In this document: positions 28,190 to 35,851 of the stretch, piece by piece
Numbering within the stretch: the first letter of the stretch is position 1
How the letters are laid out: every line of letters starts with the position of its first letter
NCBI GenBank assembly: GCA_000155695.1
Contig: DS990592.1
Coordinates: forward strand, 2,472,473 to 2,536,472
DNA length: 64,000 nucleotides
Reading direction: 5' to 3'
Origin: Verrucomicrobiia bacterium DG1235
GTDB lineage: Bacteria; Verrucomicrobiota; Verrucomicrobiia; Opitutales; Opitutaceae
Translations under genes and position numbers: made by a program
Notes under the pieces: generated by a model
The model's input: the letters and a program-made list of their open reading frames with translations, nothing else
Database searches by the model: none
Told to the model about the DNA's origin: nothing

Positions 28190-28620
28190 ATGACTCAAGC
28201 CGATTCCAGCCATCCCAAGTTCCAAGCCGTCGCTCGCGCCTCCATTCTCGCCAGCATCGAAAACAAGCATACCCAGTACGTCGCCATGGCTGACCGCCGC
28301 GCTCAGGGACTGCTCGTCATCGCCGCCACTCTATGCCTATTTCCCATACGCATTCGACGCATCAATCCCCAGGAACGCCTCCCTCTACACCCTCCTACAT
28401 CAGTCGCCAAAATCGTGACGACTACCTCGCCCAAATGTCGGAAATCATCGACGACACCACTCTCCCCGCCCACGGAGTCGCCAAAGATCTGTACCACCTC
28501 AGCAACAACGTTCTCATTCCCAAATTCCGTTGGCACAGAATCGCGTACGCCTCCTTCGTCGCCAGCCTCTTGCTCTCGATAGTCCTCCTCCTGTACAACC
28601 TCGTCCGCGCCTCTTCCTAA
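28190..28620 (+). pseudogene. DUF5706 (Pycsar-effector-type TM) protein, frameshifted and internally shortened
   Basis: The first frame gives a start MTQADSSHPKFQAVA and the first helix with ENKHTQYVAMADRRAQGLLVIAA, like the N-terminus of DUF5706/PycTM proteins. After about 28330 the sense moves to the -1 frame, which holds the family's C-terminal part: DDYLAQMSEIIDD, KDLYHLSNNVLIPKFRW, then a final TM and stop at 28620. Only about 25-30 residues separate the halves, so the usual second TM hairpin seems lost. I infer a decayed gene. No cyclase gene that would make a Pycsar pair is nearby. Confidence 0.55.
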
Positions 28621-28638
28621 ACAGACCCCTCCCGCCAC

Positions 28639-30165
28639 ATGTCCACCAAGCTTTCAATCAACCTCCACAAACTCGCCCGGTTCACAAACACCGCCATCCC
28701 CGTCCTCGCCCTGCTCTTCTTCGTTGGCGGTTGGCAGATCTCATTTTATTTTCACTTCCTCACTGTACCCTTTCTCGGGCTCACATTTCTCAACACCTAC
28801 TACCTCCTCGGACAGAGAAACCACTCGCTGCTTCGCAACTTCGGCATCCTAGGCCAAGGCCGCTACCTCCTCGAAAGCCTCGGTCCCGAACTACGTCAGT
28901 ATCTATATTCCGGAGACACCGAAGAACGTCCCTTCAACCGCACCGAACGCCGAGAAGTCTACCGCAAGGCTAACAATATCGACTCCGCCGCATCGTTCGG
29001 TTCGCAAAACGATTTCGACGCCACCGAGATAAAGCTGCGCCACTCCCTTTTTCCAATTTCCAAAGAACACGTCCTTCCCTACCAAATGGCGTTTGGCGAA
29101 GAGCGCGGTATCCAAAACGCCTATACGCTCACCGTACCCTTCATTATAAGCGGTATGAGCTACGGAGCCCTCGGACAAAGAGCCATACGCTCCCTCGCTC
29201 GCGGCATCGCCCAAACAGGCGGGCTCATGAACACCGGAGAAGGAGGCTACCCTAAATACCACCTCATGGAAAAGTGCGACCTGGCCTTCCAGATTGGCAC
29301 CGCCAAATTCGGAGTGCGCAACGAAGACGGCACGCTCAACGAACCCCTGCTCGCCGACCTCGCCGCCAAGGAGCAAGTCAAGATGATCGAACTAAAGCTC
29401 AGCCAAGGCGCCAAACCAGGCAAAGGCGGCATGCTGCCAAAGGAAAAAATCACCGCCGAAATCGCAGAGCTGCGCGGCGTGCCCATGGGACGAGATGTCG
29501 TCTCGCCCACCCACCACAGCGAATGCGAAGACTATCCCAGCGCCGTCGCCTTCATCCGCCGTATCCAGGATGTTTCCCAACTCCCCGTCGGCATAAAGCT
29601 CTGCATCGGCGATCCCCGCCAATTCGCAGAACTCGTCTCGGAAATGAAACGACAAGACAGCTTCCCGGACTGGATCACCATCGACGGCGCCGAAGGCGGT
29701 ACCGGAGCCGCCCCAAAAGCCTTCATCGACCGCGTCGGCATGCCCCTCTTTCCCGCGCTCAAGTCCGCCCAAGACATACTGCTAGCGTCTGGAGCTCGCC
29801 AACGCCTCAAACTCGTCGCCTCCGGAAAGCTCATCAACCCGGGCTCGCAAATCATCGCCTTTTGCCTAGGAGCGGACGCTATCGCCACCGCCCGCGGCTT
29901 CATGCTCTCCATCGGCTGCATCCAAGCAATGCAATGCGGCAGCAATACCTGCCCCGTCGGCATCACCACTCACCACCCGCGACTCGAACGGGGAATAATC
30001 ATCGAAGACAAAGCTCTTAGAGTTGCCAACTACGTGCACAGCCTCGAGCACGACCTCGAAGAATTGCTCTGCTCCACAGGCGCCCGCTCAGTCAAAGACC
30101 TCTCTTTCGACAACCTCTACGTTCCAAATGAATCCACGCTGTATCCATTCGCCAACCACAACTAA
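28639..30165 (+). CDS. Membrane-anchored FMN-binding glutamate synthase-like protein
   Basis: A 508-residue protein. Two hydrophobic helices (about 15-58) are followed by a central domain like the FMN/alpha-subunit synthase domain of GOGAT. FMN-site motifs include FIISGMSYGALG, MNTGEGGYPKYH, KLSQGAKPGKGGMLP, WITIDGAEGGTGAAP and MLSIGCIQAMQCGSNTCPVGITT. The cysteines of the last motif may retain a cluster or redox role. The glutaminase domain is absent, so it probably does not make glutamate in the usual way; the substrate is unknown. A DoxX gene follows 6 bases later, indicating a functional pair at the membrane. Confidence 0.82.
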   Translation: MSTKLSINLHKLARFTNTAIPVLALLFFVGGWQISFYFHFLTVPFLGLTFLNTYYLLGQRNHSLLRNFGILGQGRYLLESLGPELRQYLYSGDTEERPFNRTERREVYRKANNIDSAASFGSQNDFDATEIKLRHSLFPISKEHVLPYQMAFGEERGIQNAYTLTVPFIISGMSYGALGQRAIRSLARGIAQTGGLMNTGEGGYPKYHLMEKCDLAFQIGTAKFGVRNEDGTLNEPLLADLAAKEQVKMIELKLSQGAKPGKGGMLPKEKITAEIAELRGVPMGRDVVSPTHHSECEDYPSAVAFIRRIQDVSQLPVGIKLCIGDPRQFAELVSEMKRQDSFPDWITIDGAEGGTGAAPKAFIDRVGMPLFPALKSAQDILLASGARQRLKLVASGKLINPGSQIIAFCLGADAIATARGFMLSIGCIQAMQCGSNTCPVGITTHHPRLERGIIIEDKALRVANYVHSLEHDLEELLCSTGARSVKDLSFDNLYVPNESTLYPFANHN

Positions 30166-30171
30166 ATCGCC

Positions 30172-30594
30172 ATGACCTCGCCAAAATTCAAACTCGTTTC
30201 CTGGGTCGCCCAAATCATAGCCGTCCTAATTATGGGGCAAACCTTGTTCTTCAAATTCACCGCAGCTCCGGAATCCGTGCAGCTCTTCACAGAACTGAAC
30301 ATGGAGCCGCACGGTCGCCTCATCATCGGCGCCCTCGAACTCATCGCCTGCATCCTCCTAATCATCCCTTCCAGCATCGTCTACGGAGCCCTGCTCGGTT
30401 CCAGCCTCATGGCCGGAGCGATTATCGGACACGTCACCGAACTCGGCTGGCAAGGCGACCGGCTCGAGCTCGGAATTTACGCCATTGTCGTACTGACCTG
30501 CTGCATCTCCACGATCATGATTCGCCGGCGAGAACTCCCGCTACTTAAGGTGATTCACAGCGATAAGCCAACCAAGCGTGGCAGGCGTAAATAG
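30172..30594 (+). CDS. DoxX family integral membrane protein
   Basis: A 140-residue protein with four predicted TM helices and the DoxX-like segment LIMGQTLFFKFTAAPESVQLF, then a Lys/Arg-rich tail. DoxX-type proteins are linked to quinone or thiol redox at the membrane. It is 6 bases downstream of the FMN/GOGAT-like gene, so the two are almost certainly co-expressed, and it may pass electrons to or from that protein. This link is inference. Confidence 0.82.
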   Translation: MTSPKFKLVSWVAQIIAVLIMGQTLFFKFTAAPESVQLFTELNMEPHGRLIIGALELIACILLIIPSSIVYGALLGSSLMAGAIIGHVTELGWQGDRLELGIYAIVVLTCCISTIMIRRRELPLLKVIHSDKPTKRGRRK

Positions 30595-30705
30595 GGATAT
30601 ACCGACACGAGCCTCAGCCCATTTGGTAAAACTCTGAAAAAGACTTGGCGGCCGCTTGCCGCCCAATGAGAATCGAGATTCAATGCCTCATCCAAATTCT
30701 CGAGT

Positions 30706-31887
30706 ATGAGCCACCCACTCTTTTACCCCCAAGCCCTGCTGGCCCTTCTAGCCATTTTCGGAGGCGTCTGGTTTTTGCTGAACTCTAAGTTCTTCAAAAA
30801 CACCTCCCACTCAACCCTCACTGGAGCGATCGGCATCGCCTGCGCCGGATTCATGCTATGCGAAATTGGCCTAAACCTAGCGACCTCCACTGAAGAACTC
30901 ATTCGCTTCGAGAAAGCCTCCACCAGCTTCACCATCATCATACTCGGTCTGCTCCCCTGGACCCTATCTCGAGCCTTTCTTGCCAGCGCCACTCCCTACC
31001 TTTCCGCCCACGGGTGCGGGGCCGTAGCCCTTCTCGCCTTCAACTACCTTAGCGAATACTCCCTGCGCTTCGACTTCCTGCAGTACCATCCGCAAGGCGC
31101 CCCCCCCATAGAATCACTATTTTCTCCCCAAGCCCTGCTTCTTCTCGCCCTCGCTGTCTCCGCGATTTCCAACCTCCTCTACACGCGCCTCCAAGCAAGA
31201 CAATGCGGTCTACACAAATCTGCCCTCATGCTTTCCGGCCTCGCGGTCCTACTGTCTGCTTGCGTCGGCTACGAAACTTACGCCTTCCTCAATGGCCGAT
31301 TCCCCCCAGCTTACGAATGGATCGCCATCGCCGCCGTCGGAATCAGCGCCTTTTCCTGGAGAATCGCATTTCAAGGTCCCAGCGAGCGTTTTGGAGCAAA
31401 TCCGGAGGAGCTTTCACAACCAAAGAAACAAGCCCACCCCCCTACGCTAAATCTGCCAGAAATTGAGCTGGACGAAAACAGCGCAGCATTCTCCAAACAC
31501 GCCCTGCTCCTCTGGCTCAAAGAATCCGACGCCGACTTCATCTCCAAGATGCTTATCAGCAAGGGCTACATCGTCATGAGAGAAGACAATATCGAGACGG
31601 AAATTCCCGCCTCACACTTCTCCGATCCCCAGACAGTCTACTCCGTTCTCTTCAATCGCGACATAAGCGGCTCCCTGCCAGATGCCATCACCGCCATAAA
31701 CGAGATCGAAAACGCAAAGATATACATCACCGCCTTGAGCCACCGGAAAGACTCGCCTCGCATTCAGCGCGAATTAAGAGACCATCGCTACCAGACAGTC
31801 ATCGAAAGTCCGCCAAAAGCAGTGGAACTTTTTCGAGTTCTAGACAGTCCCACGCCCAAGAAGCTTCCCTCCGCGAATCACAGATAA
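30706..31887 (+). CDS. Seven-helix membrane protein with receiver-like C-terminal domain
   Basis: A 393-residue protein I do not recognise as a named family. Residues 1-222 contain about seven hydrophobic helices. After a Pro-rich linker (230-262), residues 264-382 have the alternating strand-helix order of a response-regulator receiver: HALLLWLKESDADFISKML, SKGYIVMRED, VYSVLFNRD, AKIYITALS, QTVIESPPKAVELF. The acidic pocket and phospho-Asp are not convincing, so it would be a pseudo-receiver if the fold is right. No kinase domain is present. It may be a sensor whose output is protein contact. Confidence 0.6.
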   Translation: MSHPLFYPQALLALLAIFGGVWFLLNSKFFKNTSHSTLTGAIGIACAGFMLCEIGLNLATSTEELIRFEKASTSFTIIILGLLPWTLSRAFLASATPYLSAHGCGAVALLAFNYLSEYSLRFDFLQYHPQGAPPIESLFSPQALLLLALAVSAISNLLYTRLQARQCGLHKSALMLSGLAVLLSACVGYETYAFLNGRFPPAYEWIAIAAVGISAFSWRIAFQGPSERFGANPEELSQPKKQAHPPTLNLPEIELDENSAAFSKHALLLWLKESDADFISKMLISKGYIVMREDNIETEIPASHFSDPQTVYSVLFNRDISGSLPDAITAINEIENAKIYITALSHRKDSPRIQRELRDHRYQTVIESPPKAVELFRVLDSPTPKKLPSANHR

Positions 31888-31999
31888 GGTACGTCACCTA
31901 AAGGGATTAAACAGGGCTTCTTCGCTGCATTAGCCAAAATCTCAAAAAACCTTCAAAAAAAGTTGAATGCTTTAGAAACAAGCGCGTCTACCACCAGCG

Positions 32000-32812
32000 A
32001 TGCCGGATAGCAGAGGTAAATTTACTCTAGAAGAGCTCCTGAGAGCGAAACGCCACGAGCAACCTGAGCCCGAGTTCTGGGCCCGCTTCGATCGCGAATT
32101 CAAGGGAAAGCAAAAACTCCTCATCCAAAGGCAACTCGTCAGCGAAACACGCCTGAAGTCACCCTTCGCTACCCGCTTTTACAAGTTCGGAGCCGCGACT
32201 GCCACTTTCGGCATAGCCGCATTCGCCGTGTACCTCGGCTTTCAGACGCCGGTCAACGAAGCGAATTTCGCTCAAAACGATAACGCCAAGCCGGCCGCAA
32301 CTCCTGCTCCAAGCTTCGCAGTCGCAACCCAGACACGATCCAACGCGGCAACGCAGCCGCAGCAAAGCAGCGGTCTTCAAGAATTTGCGACTCTCGCTCA
32401 GACCAACTCCCCCAGGGTCATCGTAGAACAAGCTCCCTTAGTAGCTAAGACTCCCACCCAATCTCAACTTTCCGTAATCGAAACGCTCGCTTCCCTCGAA
32501 AACACCATTCGGGCCAATAGAGCGAGCGGTCCCGCCCCTACGCCAAGCTACCAATTTGTCAGCTCCACCGGTCTTTTCGAAACCGAACTGGTAGACGCCG
32601 AAGAGCAAACGATAGAAGGCATCTGGGATTTCGAAAATGCCTACTTGCTCGGAAAATACGCGGATCCGCTCACCGGAACACTCGATTCCTCTGCGACAAG
32701 CCGATCTATTAGCGACATCCAACACGTCAACTTCTCGCAAATCGACGACGCCCTATCAAATCAAGGAGGCCGCGGCAGTCGTTCGCTCGATGCCTTGACA
32801 GTCCGCTTCTAA
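32000..32812 (+). CDS. Single-pass membrane protein, hypothetical (Opitutia-type)
   Basis: A 270-residue protein. The N-terminal cytoplasmic segment LEELLRAKRHEQPEPEFWARFDREF is followed by one TM (about 60-78), then a low-complexity Ala/Gln/Pro/Thr-rich periplasmic stretch and a C-terminal part without known motifs. The layout resembles membrane-bound anti-sigma factors, but no sigma-factor gene is adjacent and no zinc or ASD motif is seen. I remember similar 'FWxRFxxEL' proteins in Opitutia with no known role. A strong terminator follows. Confidence 0.6.
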   Translation: MPDSRGKFTLEELLRAKRHEQPEPEFWARFDREFKGKQKLLIQRQLVSETRLKSPFATRFYKFGAATATFGIAAFAVYLGFQTPVNEANFAQNDNAKPAATPAPSFAVATQTRSNAATQPQQSSGLQEFATLAQTNSPRVIVEQAPLVAKTPTQSQLSVIETLASLENTIRANRASGPAPTPSYQFVSSTGLFETELVDAEEQTIEGIWDFENAYLLGKYADPLTGTLDSSATSRSISDIQHVNFSQIDDALSNQGGRGSRSLDALTVRF

Positions 32813-32838
32813 GCCCCGGCTCAATTTCAATTTCCAAC

Positions 32839-32866
32839 ACGCCGTTCACCAGAACGGCGTTTTTTC
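32839..32866 (+). terminator. Intrinsic terminator after the single-pass membrane protein
   Basis: ACGCCGTTC (32839-32847), loop ACCA, GAACGGCGT (32852-32860), then TTTTTT. Confidence 0.88.
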
Positions 32867-33051
32867 GTGTCCAAGCGAAAGGCACAATCTCCTTAGATTG
32901 CCCTATCCAACTCGTAAAGGCTAAGCCACACTCGCCACTTCTTCGTTTTTCGTTTTTCGTTCTAAACTCTTAACGTTAAAGAAGTGGCAGGCAATGGGCT
33001 CTCATAAAGCGAACTAGCGCCTAAATATCTGGTACCACCCAAAACGAACTA

Positions 33052-33126
33052 ATTTCCGAACTGGAAATATTTCTGGCGTTTGTAGCGTTTGTAGCGTTTA
33101 ATGGCTTAACCTCTCCAAAAAGGAGG
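33052..33126 (+). promoter_or_regulatory. Candidate operator/leader of the HTH-PIN toxin-antitoxin pair
   Basis: ATTTCC-N5-GGAAAT (33052-33068) is followed by nearly three copies of the 9-bp unit GCGTTTGTA (33076-33084, 33085-33093, degenerate third at 33094-33100). AGGAGG (33121-33126) lies 13 bases before the ATG, one of the few strong Shine-Dalgarno sequences in the window. Inverted plus direct repeats upstream of an antitoxin are typical of autorepression. The rest of the 327-base gap (32813-33139) holds the terminator above and a CGTTTTT-type repeat near 32944-32962, with no gene visible. Confidence 0.5.
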
Positions 33127-33139
33127 CGATTAACAAACC

Positions 33140-33592
33140 ATGATAACGTCACAACCAAACAGACTCGACCCTTCTACCATCGACCGAGAAGAACTCGACA
33201 AGGTCTTCGCTGCGTTTTCCCAACCAGGTCATGTAGCGTTCATAGACAAAGACGGGAACAGAACCGAAATTCCCGAGCCAATCTATCATCACCTCATGCG
33301 AATTGCTCGCATGATGCAACAAGGGCAAGCAATCGTCATGCTTCCGGAGAACGAAAAATTCACGACTCAAGCAGCCGCAAACTACCTTGGAATGTCGCGG
33401 CAGTTTCTAGTGAACCTACTCGAAAACGGAGATCTACCCTTCCACAAAGTCGGTTCTCACCGCCGTATTACTTTCAAAGACTTAATTGCTTACGAAAAAG
33501 CTCGCGACTCAAAGCGCAGAAAATCTCTCGACGCACTCTCAGAGCAAGTAGAGACAGCAGGATTATATGACGCCAGCTACCAAGGAGAGTAA
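33140..33592 (+). CDS. Antitoxin with excisionase-type helix-turn-helix (HTH partner of PIN toxin)
   Basis: A 150-residue protein. The C-terminal half contains the excisionase-family DNA-binding fold: TTQAAANYLGMSRQFLVNLLE, then the wing LPFHKVGSHRRITFKDLIAYEK (about residues 74-119). The last 30 residues are charged and probably wrap the toxin. The stop overlaps the start of the PIN gene by one base (TAATG), the usual antitoxin-first arrangement. It should neutralise the toxin and repress the operon. Lower GC than the neighbours and the strong Shine-Dalgarno sequence point to acquisition. Confidence 0.85.
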   Translation: MITSQPNRLDPSTIDREELDKVFAAFSQPGHVAFIDKDGNRTEIPEPIYHHLMRIARMMQQGQAIVMLPENEKFTTQAAANYLGMSRQFLVNLLENGDLPFHKVGSHRRITFKDLIAYEKARDSKRRKSLDALSEQVETAGLYDASYQGE

Positions 33593-34149
33593 TGAAAGCT
33601 GACTTCAAGGTCACAATCGACGCCTGCGTACTAGCGAACTACCCCGTTTGTGATCTTCTCCTCAGACTCGCTGAAAAGCCGAGGTTGTATCTTCCTATTT
33701 GGTCAGATGAAATTCTCAAAGAAGTTTTTCGTACCCAAACCACGAAACTTAGCTGGCCAGCAGGTTTGGCCCAACACTTTAAGTCTGAAGTAAACAGTGC
33801 ATTCCCTGAAGCATCGGTCTCCGACTTCGAACATATAATCCCCTCGTTGAAGAACCATGAGAAGGATAGGCATGTACTCGCGGCGGCCATACACTCTGAC
33901 AGCTCACTGATTCTAACTTTCAACCTGAAGGATTTTCCCAATCACGCTTTAGAGCCATGGAAAGTTGAAGCATGTCATCCGCAAGACTACCTCATCGTTC
34001 TACACGAGATGGAACCCATCCAAATGGCCAGTCGGATCGCAGCAATCGCCGCACAAAGAAAAATGGATCAGCTGGATCTCCTGCTGAAACTCGGAAAGTC
34101 ACTCCCCGCTTTCGCAAGCCGCCTAATCGACGATCTAAACCTCGCTTAA
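33592..34149 (+). CDS. PIN-domain ribonuclease toxin (VapC-like)
   Basis: A 185-residue PIN-domain protein. The acidic residues expected for metal-dependent RNase activity are all visible: D10 in VTIDACVLANY, E40 in SDEILKEVF, D92 in EKDRHVLAAAI and N111/D114 in LTFNLKDFP. The C-terminal 45 residues form an extra helical part not present in minimal VapC (about 130 residues). It would stop growth by cutting tRNA or rRNA when the antitoxin is lost. Translationally coupled to the antitoxin. Confidence 0.87.
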   Translation: MKADFKVTIDACVLANYPVCDLLLRLAEKPRLYLPIWSDEILKEVFRTQTTKLSWPAGLAQHFKSEVNSAFPEASVSDFEHIIPSLKNHEKDRHVLAAAIHSDSSLILTFNLKDFPNHALEPWKVEACHPQDYLIVLHEMEPIQMASRIAAIAAQRKMDQLDLLLKLGKSLPAFASRLIDDLNLA

Positions 34150-34160
34150 ACGCAGCGAGG
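34140..34160 (+). terminator. Perfect 7-7-7 hairpin overlapping the PIN gene stop
   Basis: CCTCGCT (34140-34146), loop TAAACGC that contains the stop codon, AGCGAGG (34154-34160). There is no T-run on the plus strand, so it is a weak or Rho-assisted terminator, or an mRNA 3' stabiliser. Confidence 0.4.
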
Positions 34161-34170
34161 CAATCAGGCA

Positions 34171-34220
34171 CAAAAAAAGCCATGTACTAGAAGTCGAGTA
34201 ATCAAACTCTAGTACATGGC
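34171..34220 (-). terminator. Intrinsic terminator of tRNA-Gln that overlaps the tRNA CCA end
   Basis: Perfect 13-bp stem: on the plus strand GCCATGTACTAGA (34179-34191) and TCTAGTACATGGC (34208-34220) with a 16-base loop. On the minus strand it is followed by TTTTTTT. The upstream arm begins at the discriminator base and CCA of the tRNA. Confidence 0.85.
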
Positions 34221-34290
34221 AGCCCGGCAGGGATTCGAACCCCGACTGACTGGACCAAAACCAGCTGTGCTACCATTACACCACCAGGCT
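34217..34290 (-). tRNA. tRNA-Gln (anticodon TTG), CCA encoded
   Basis: The minus strand folds into a full cloverleaf. Acceptor AGCCTGG pairs with CCGGGCT. The D arm is GTGT...GCAC. The anticodon stem GCTGG/CCAGT has loop TTTTGGT, giving anticodon TTG. The T arm has GGTTCGAATCC. The discriminator is G and CCA is encoded at the 3' end. It reads Gln codons CAA, and CAG by wobble. Confidence 0.93.
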
Positions 34291-34440
34291 AACCTTTGAA
34301 GGCCCGATAAGTTGGTAACATAGATACCGTTCGTCAAGCGCCTAAATAGCGATTATTCGACCGACTTTCACGACCGCATTACGCACTTAGCCAAACCTAG
34401 CATTGACGAGTTCAAACCTCTTTGGCTTAACGAGTTTTTA

Positions 34441-35181
34441 ATGTCATCTGCGTCAAACCCGGCCGAAAAACCAAAGTACAAACGCGTCGTCCTCAAACTT
34501 AGCGGTGAGGTCCTACGCTGTTCCGAGACGGGAGACCCGATCGCATGGAACACACTCCGAAAAATCTGCCAGCAGATTAAAGAAATCCAGGAGCTAGGAG
34601 TCCAAGTCTGCATCGTAATCGGAGGCGGAAACATCTTCAGGGGCCTAGCAGGCTCCGAGGATCAGGGAGTCGACCGCACCACCGGCGACTATATGGGCAT
34701 GCTCTCAACCGTGATTAACGGACTGGCATTCATGGAATGTCTGGAAAAAATGGGTGTCCACACTCGCGTCCAGACCTCCATCCCTATGAATCAAGTTGCG
34801 GAGCCCTTCATCCTCCGCCGCGCCATTCGCCACCTCGAAAAGGGCCGCGTCGTCATTTTCGTAGCGGGAACAGGCAACCCCTACTTCTCTACCGACACCA
34901 CCGCAGCGCTTCGCGCCAGCGAAATAGAAGCCGAAGTCATCATGAAGGCCACCAAGGTCGACGGCATCTACGACAAGGATCCGATGAAGCACGACGACGC
35001 CGTACGCTACGACACCCTCAGCTATATCGACGCCCTGCAGCAACGCCTCAACATCCTCGACTCCACCGCATTCTCGCTCTGCATGGACAACGAGGTCCCC
35101 ATCCTCGTATTTAGCCTAAACGACACCGACTCCATCAAGCGAGCCATCCTAGGCGACAACGTCGGAACGCTCGTCTCCTAA
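34441..35181 (+). CDS. pyrH: UMP kinase
   Basis: Amino-acid-kinase-fold enzyme that phosphorylates UMP to UDP in pyrimidine synthesis. Motifs: [11 protein letters not shown] at the ATP site, [26 protein letters not shown], and the [17 protein letters not shown] substrate loop. 246 residues is typical. A TTGACG element with weak CTTAAC 17 bases later lies just upstream (34396-34424), a possible promoter in the gap with the divergent tRNA. It is 30 bases before frr, the classic pyrH-frr pair. Confidence 0.96.
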   Translation: MSSASNPAEKPKYKRVVLKLSGEVLRCSETGDPIAWNTLRKICQQIKEIQELGVQVCIVIGGGNIFRGLAGSEDQGVDRTTGDYMGMLSTVINGLAFMECLEKMGVHTRVQTSIPMNQVAEPFILRRAIRHLEKGRVVIFVAGTGNPYFSTDTTAALRASEIEAEVIMKATKVDGIYDKDPMKHDDAVRYDTLSYIDALQQRLNILDSTAFSLCMDNEVPILVFSLNDTDSIKRAILGDNVGTLVS

Positions 35182-35211
35182 ATCTCAATACAACACCCCA
35201 CCACTCCCGAC

Positions 35212-35772
35212 ATGGACGAAGAAACTATTTTTCTCACACTGGAAGAAAAGGTCGAAAAGGCCATCGAACACACCGCAAACGAATTCGCTGGCGTCAATAC
35301 GGGCAAAGCGAATCCGGGCATGGTCGAAGGCATCTCAGTCGAAGCCTACGGCAGCCAAATGTCGCTCAAGGAGATGGCCGCCATCACCACTCCAGACGCC
35401 CGCACCATAGCGATTCAGCCGTGGGACAAATCAGTCATCAAAGCTATCGAAAAAGCGATACTCACCTCAAACATCGGTATAACACCCGCCATCATGGGAG
35501 ACGTCATTCGCCTTCCCCTTCCAGAGCTCACAGGCGAGCGACGTCAATCCCTAGTCAAAGTCGTCAGCAAGCAGGCGGAAGACGGCCGCGTCGCTATCCG
35601 CAATTCTCGCCGGGACGCCATGGATGCCATAAAAAAGCTCCAGAAAGACGGCGATATCTCTGAGGACGATCTCAAACGCTGCGAAAAGGACATCCAGAAC
35701 ACCACGGACGAATCGATCAAAAAAATCAACGACCTCCTCGCAGCCAAAGAAAAGGACCTGACAACGGTTTAG
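35212..35772 (+). CDS. frr: Ribosome recycling factor
   Basis: Acts with EF-G to split post-termination ribosomes. The 186-residue protein has typical RRF features: VNTGKANPGMVEGISVEAYGS, AITTPDARTIAIQPWDKS, LTGERRQSLVK and a Lys/Glu-rich helical C-terminus. It directly follows pyrH and is followed by a terminator. Confidence 0.96.
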   Translation: MDEETIFLTLEEKVEKAIEHTANEFAGVNTGKANPGMVEGISVEAYGSQMSLKEMAAITTPDARTIAIQPWDKSVIKAIEKAILTSNIGITPAIMGDVIRLPLPELTGERRQSLVKVVSKQAEDGRVAIRNSRRDAMDAIKKLQKDGDISEDDLKRCEKDIQNTTDESIKKINDLLAAKEKDLTTV

Positions 35773-35797
35773 ACCTTCGAAATCTCCGAGCAATTTC

Positions 35798-35826
35798 AGG
35801 CTGTAGGTTTCCACCTGCAGCCTTTT
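35798..35826 (+). terminator. Intrinsic terminator after frr
   Basis: AGGCTGTAGGT (35798-35808), loop TTCC, ACCTGCAGCCT (35813-35823) with one G-U pair, followed by TTT. Confidence 0.85.
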
Positions 35827-35851
35827 CTCTTTGTTCCACTAGCCAAAACAA

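Noticed and set aside
32944-32962. CGTTTTT repeats that could suggest a CRISPR or array remnant
   Set aside because: Too short and without spacers. I found no CRISPR-like repeat-spacer structure anywhere in the window.
28190-34290. A defence island made of the DUF5706 relic, the toxin-antitoxin pair and other accessory genes
   Set aside because: The DUF5706 gene is broken and lacks a cyclase, the toxin-antitoxin pair is 4.5 kb away, and the genes between are metabolic or membrane proteins.
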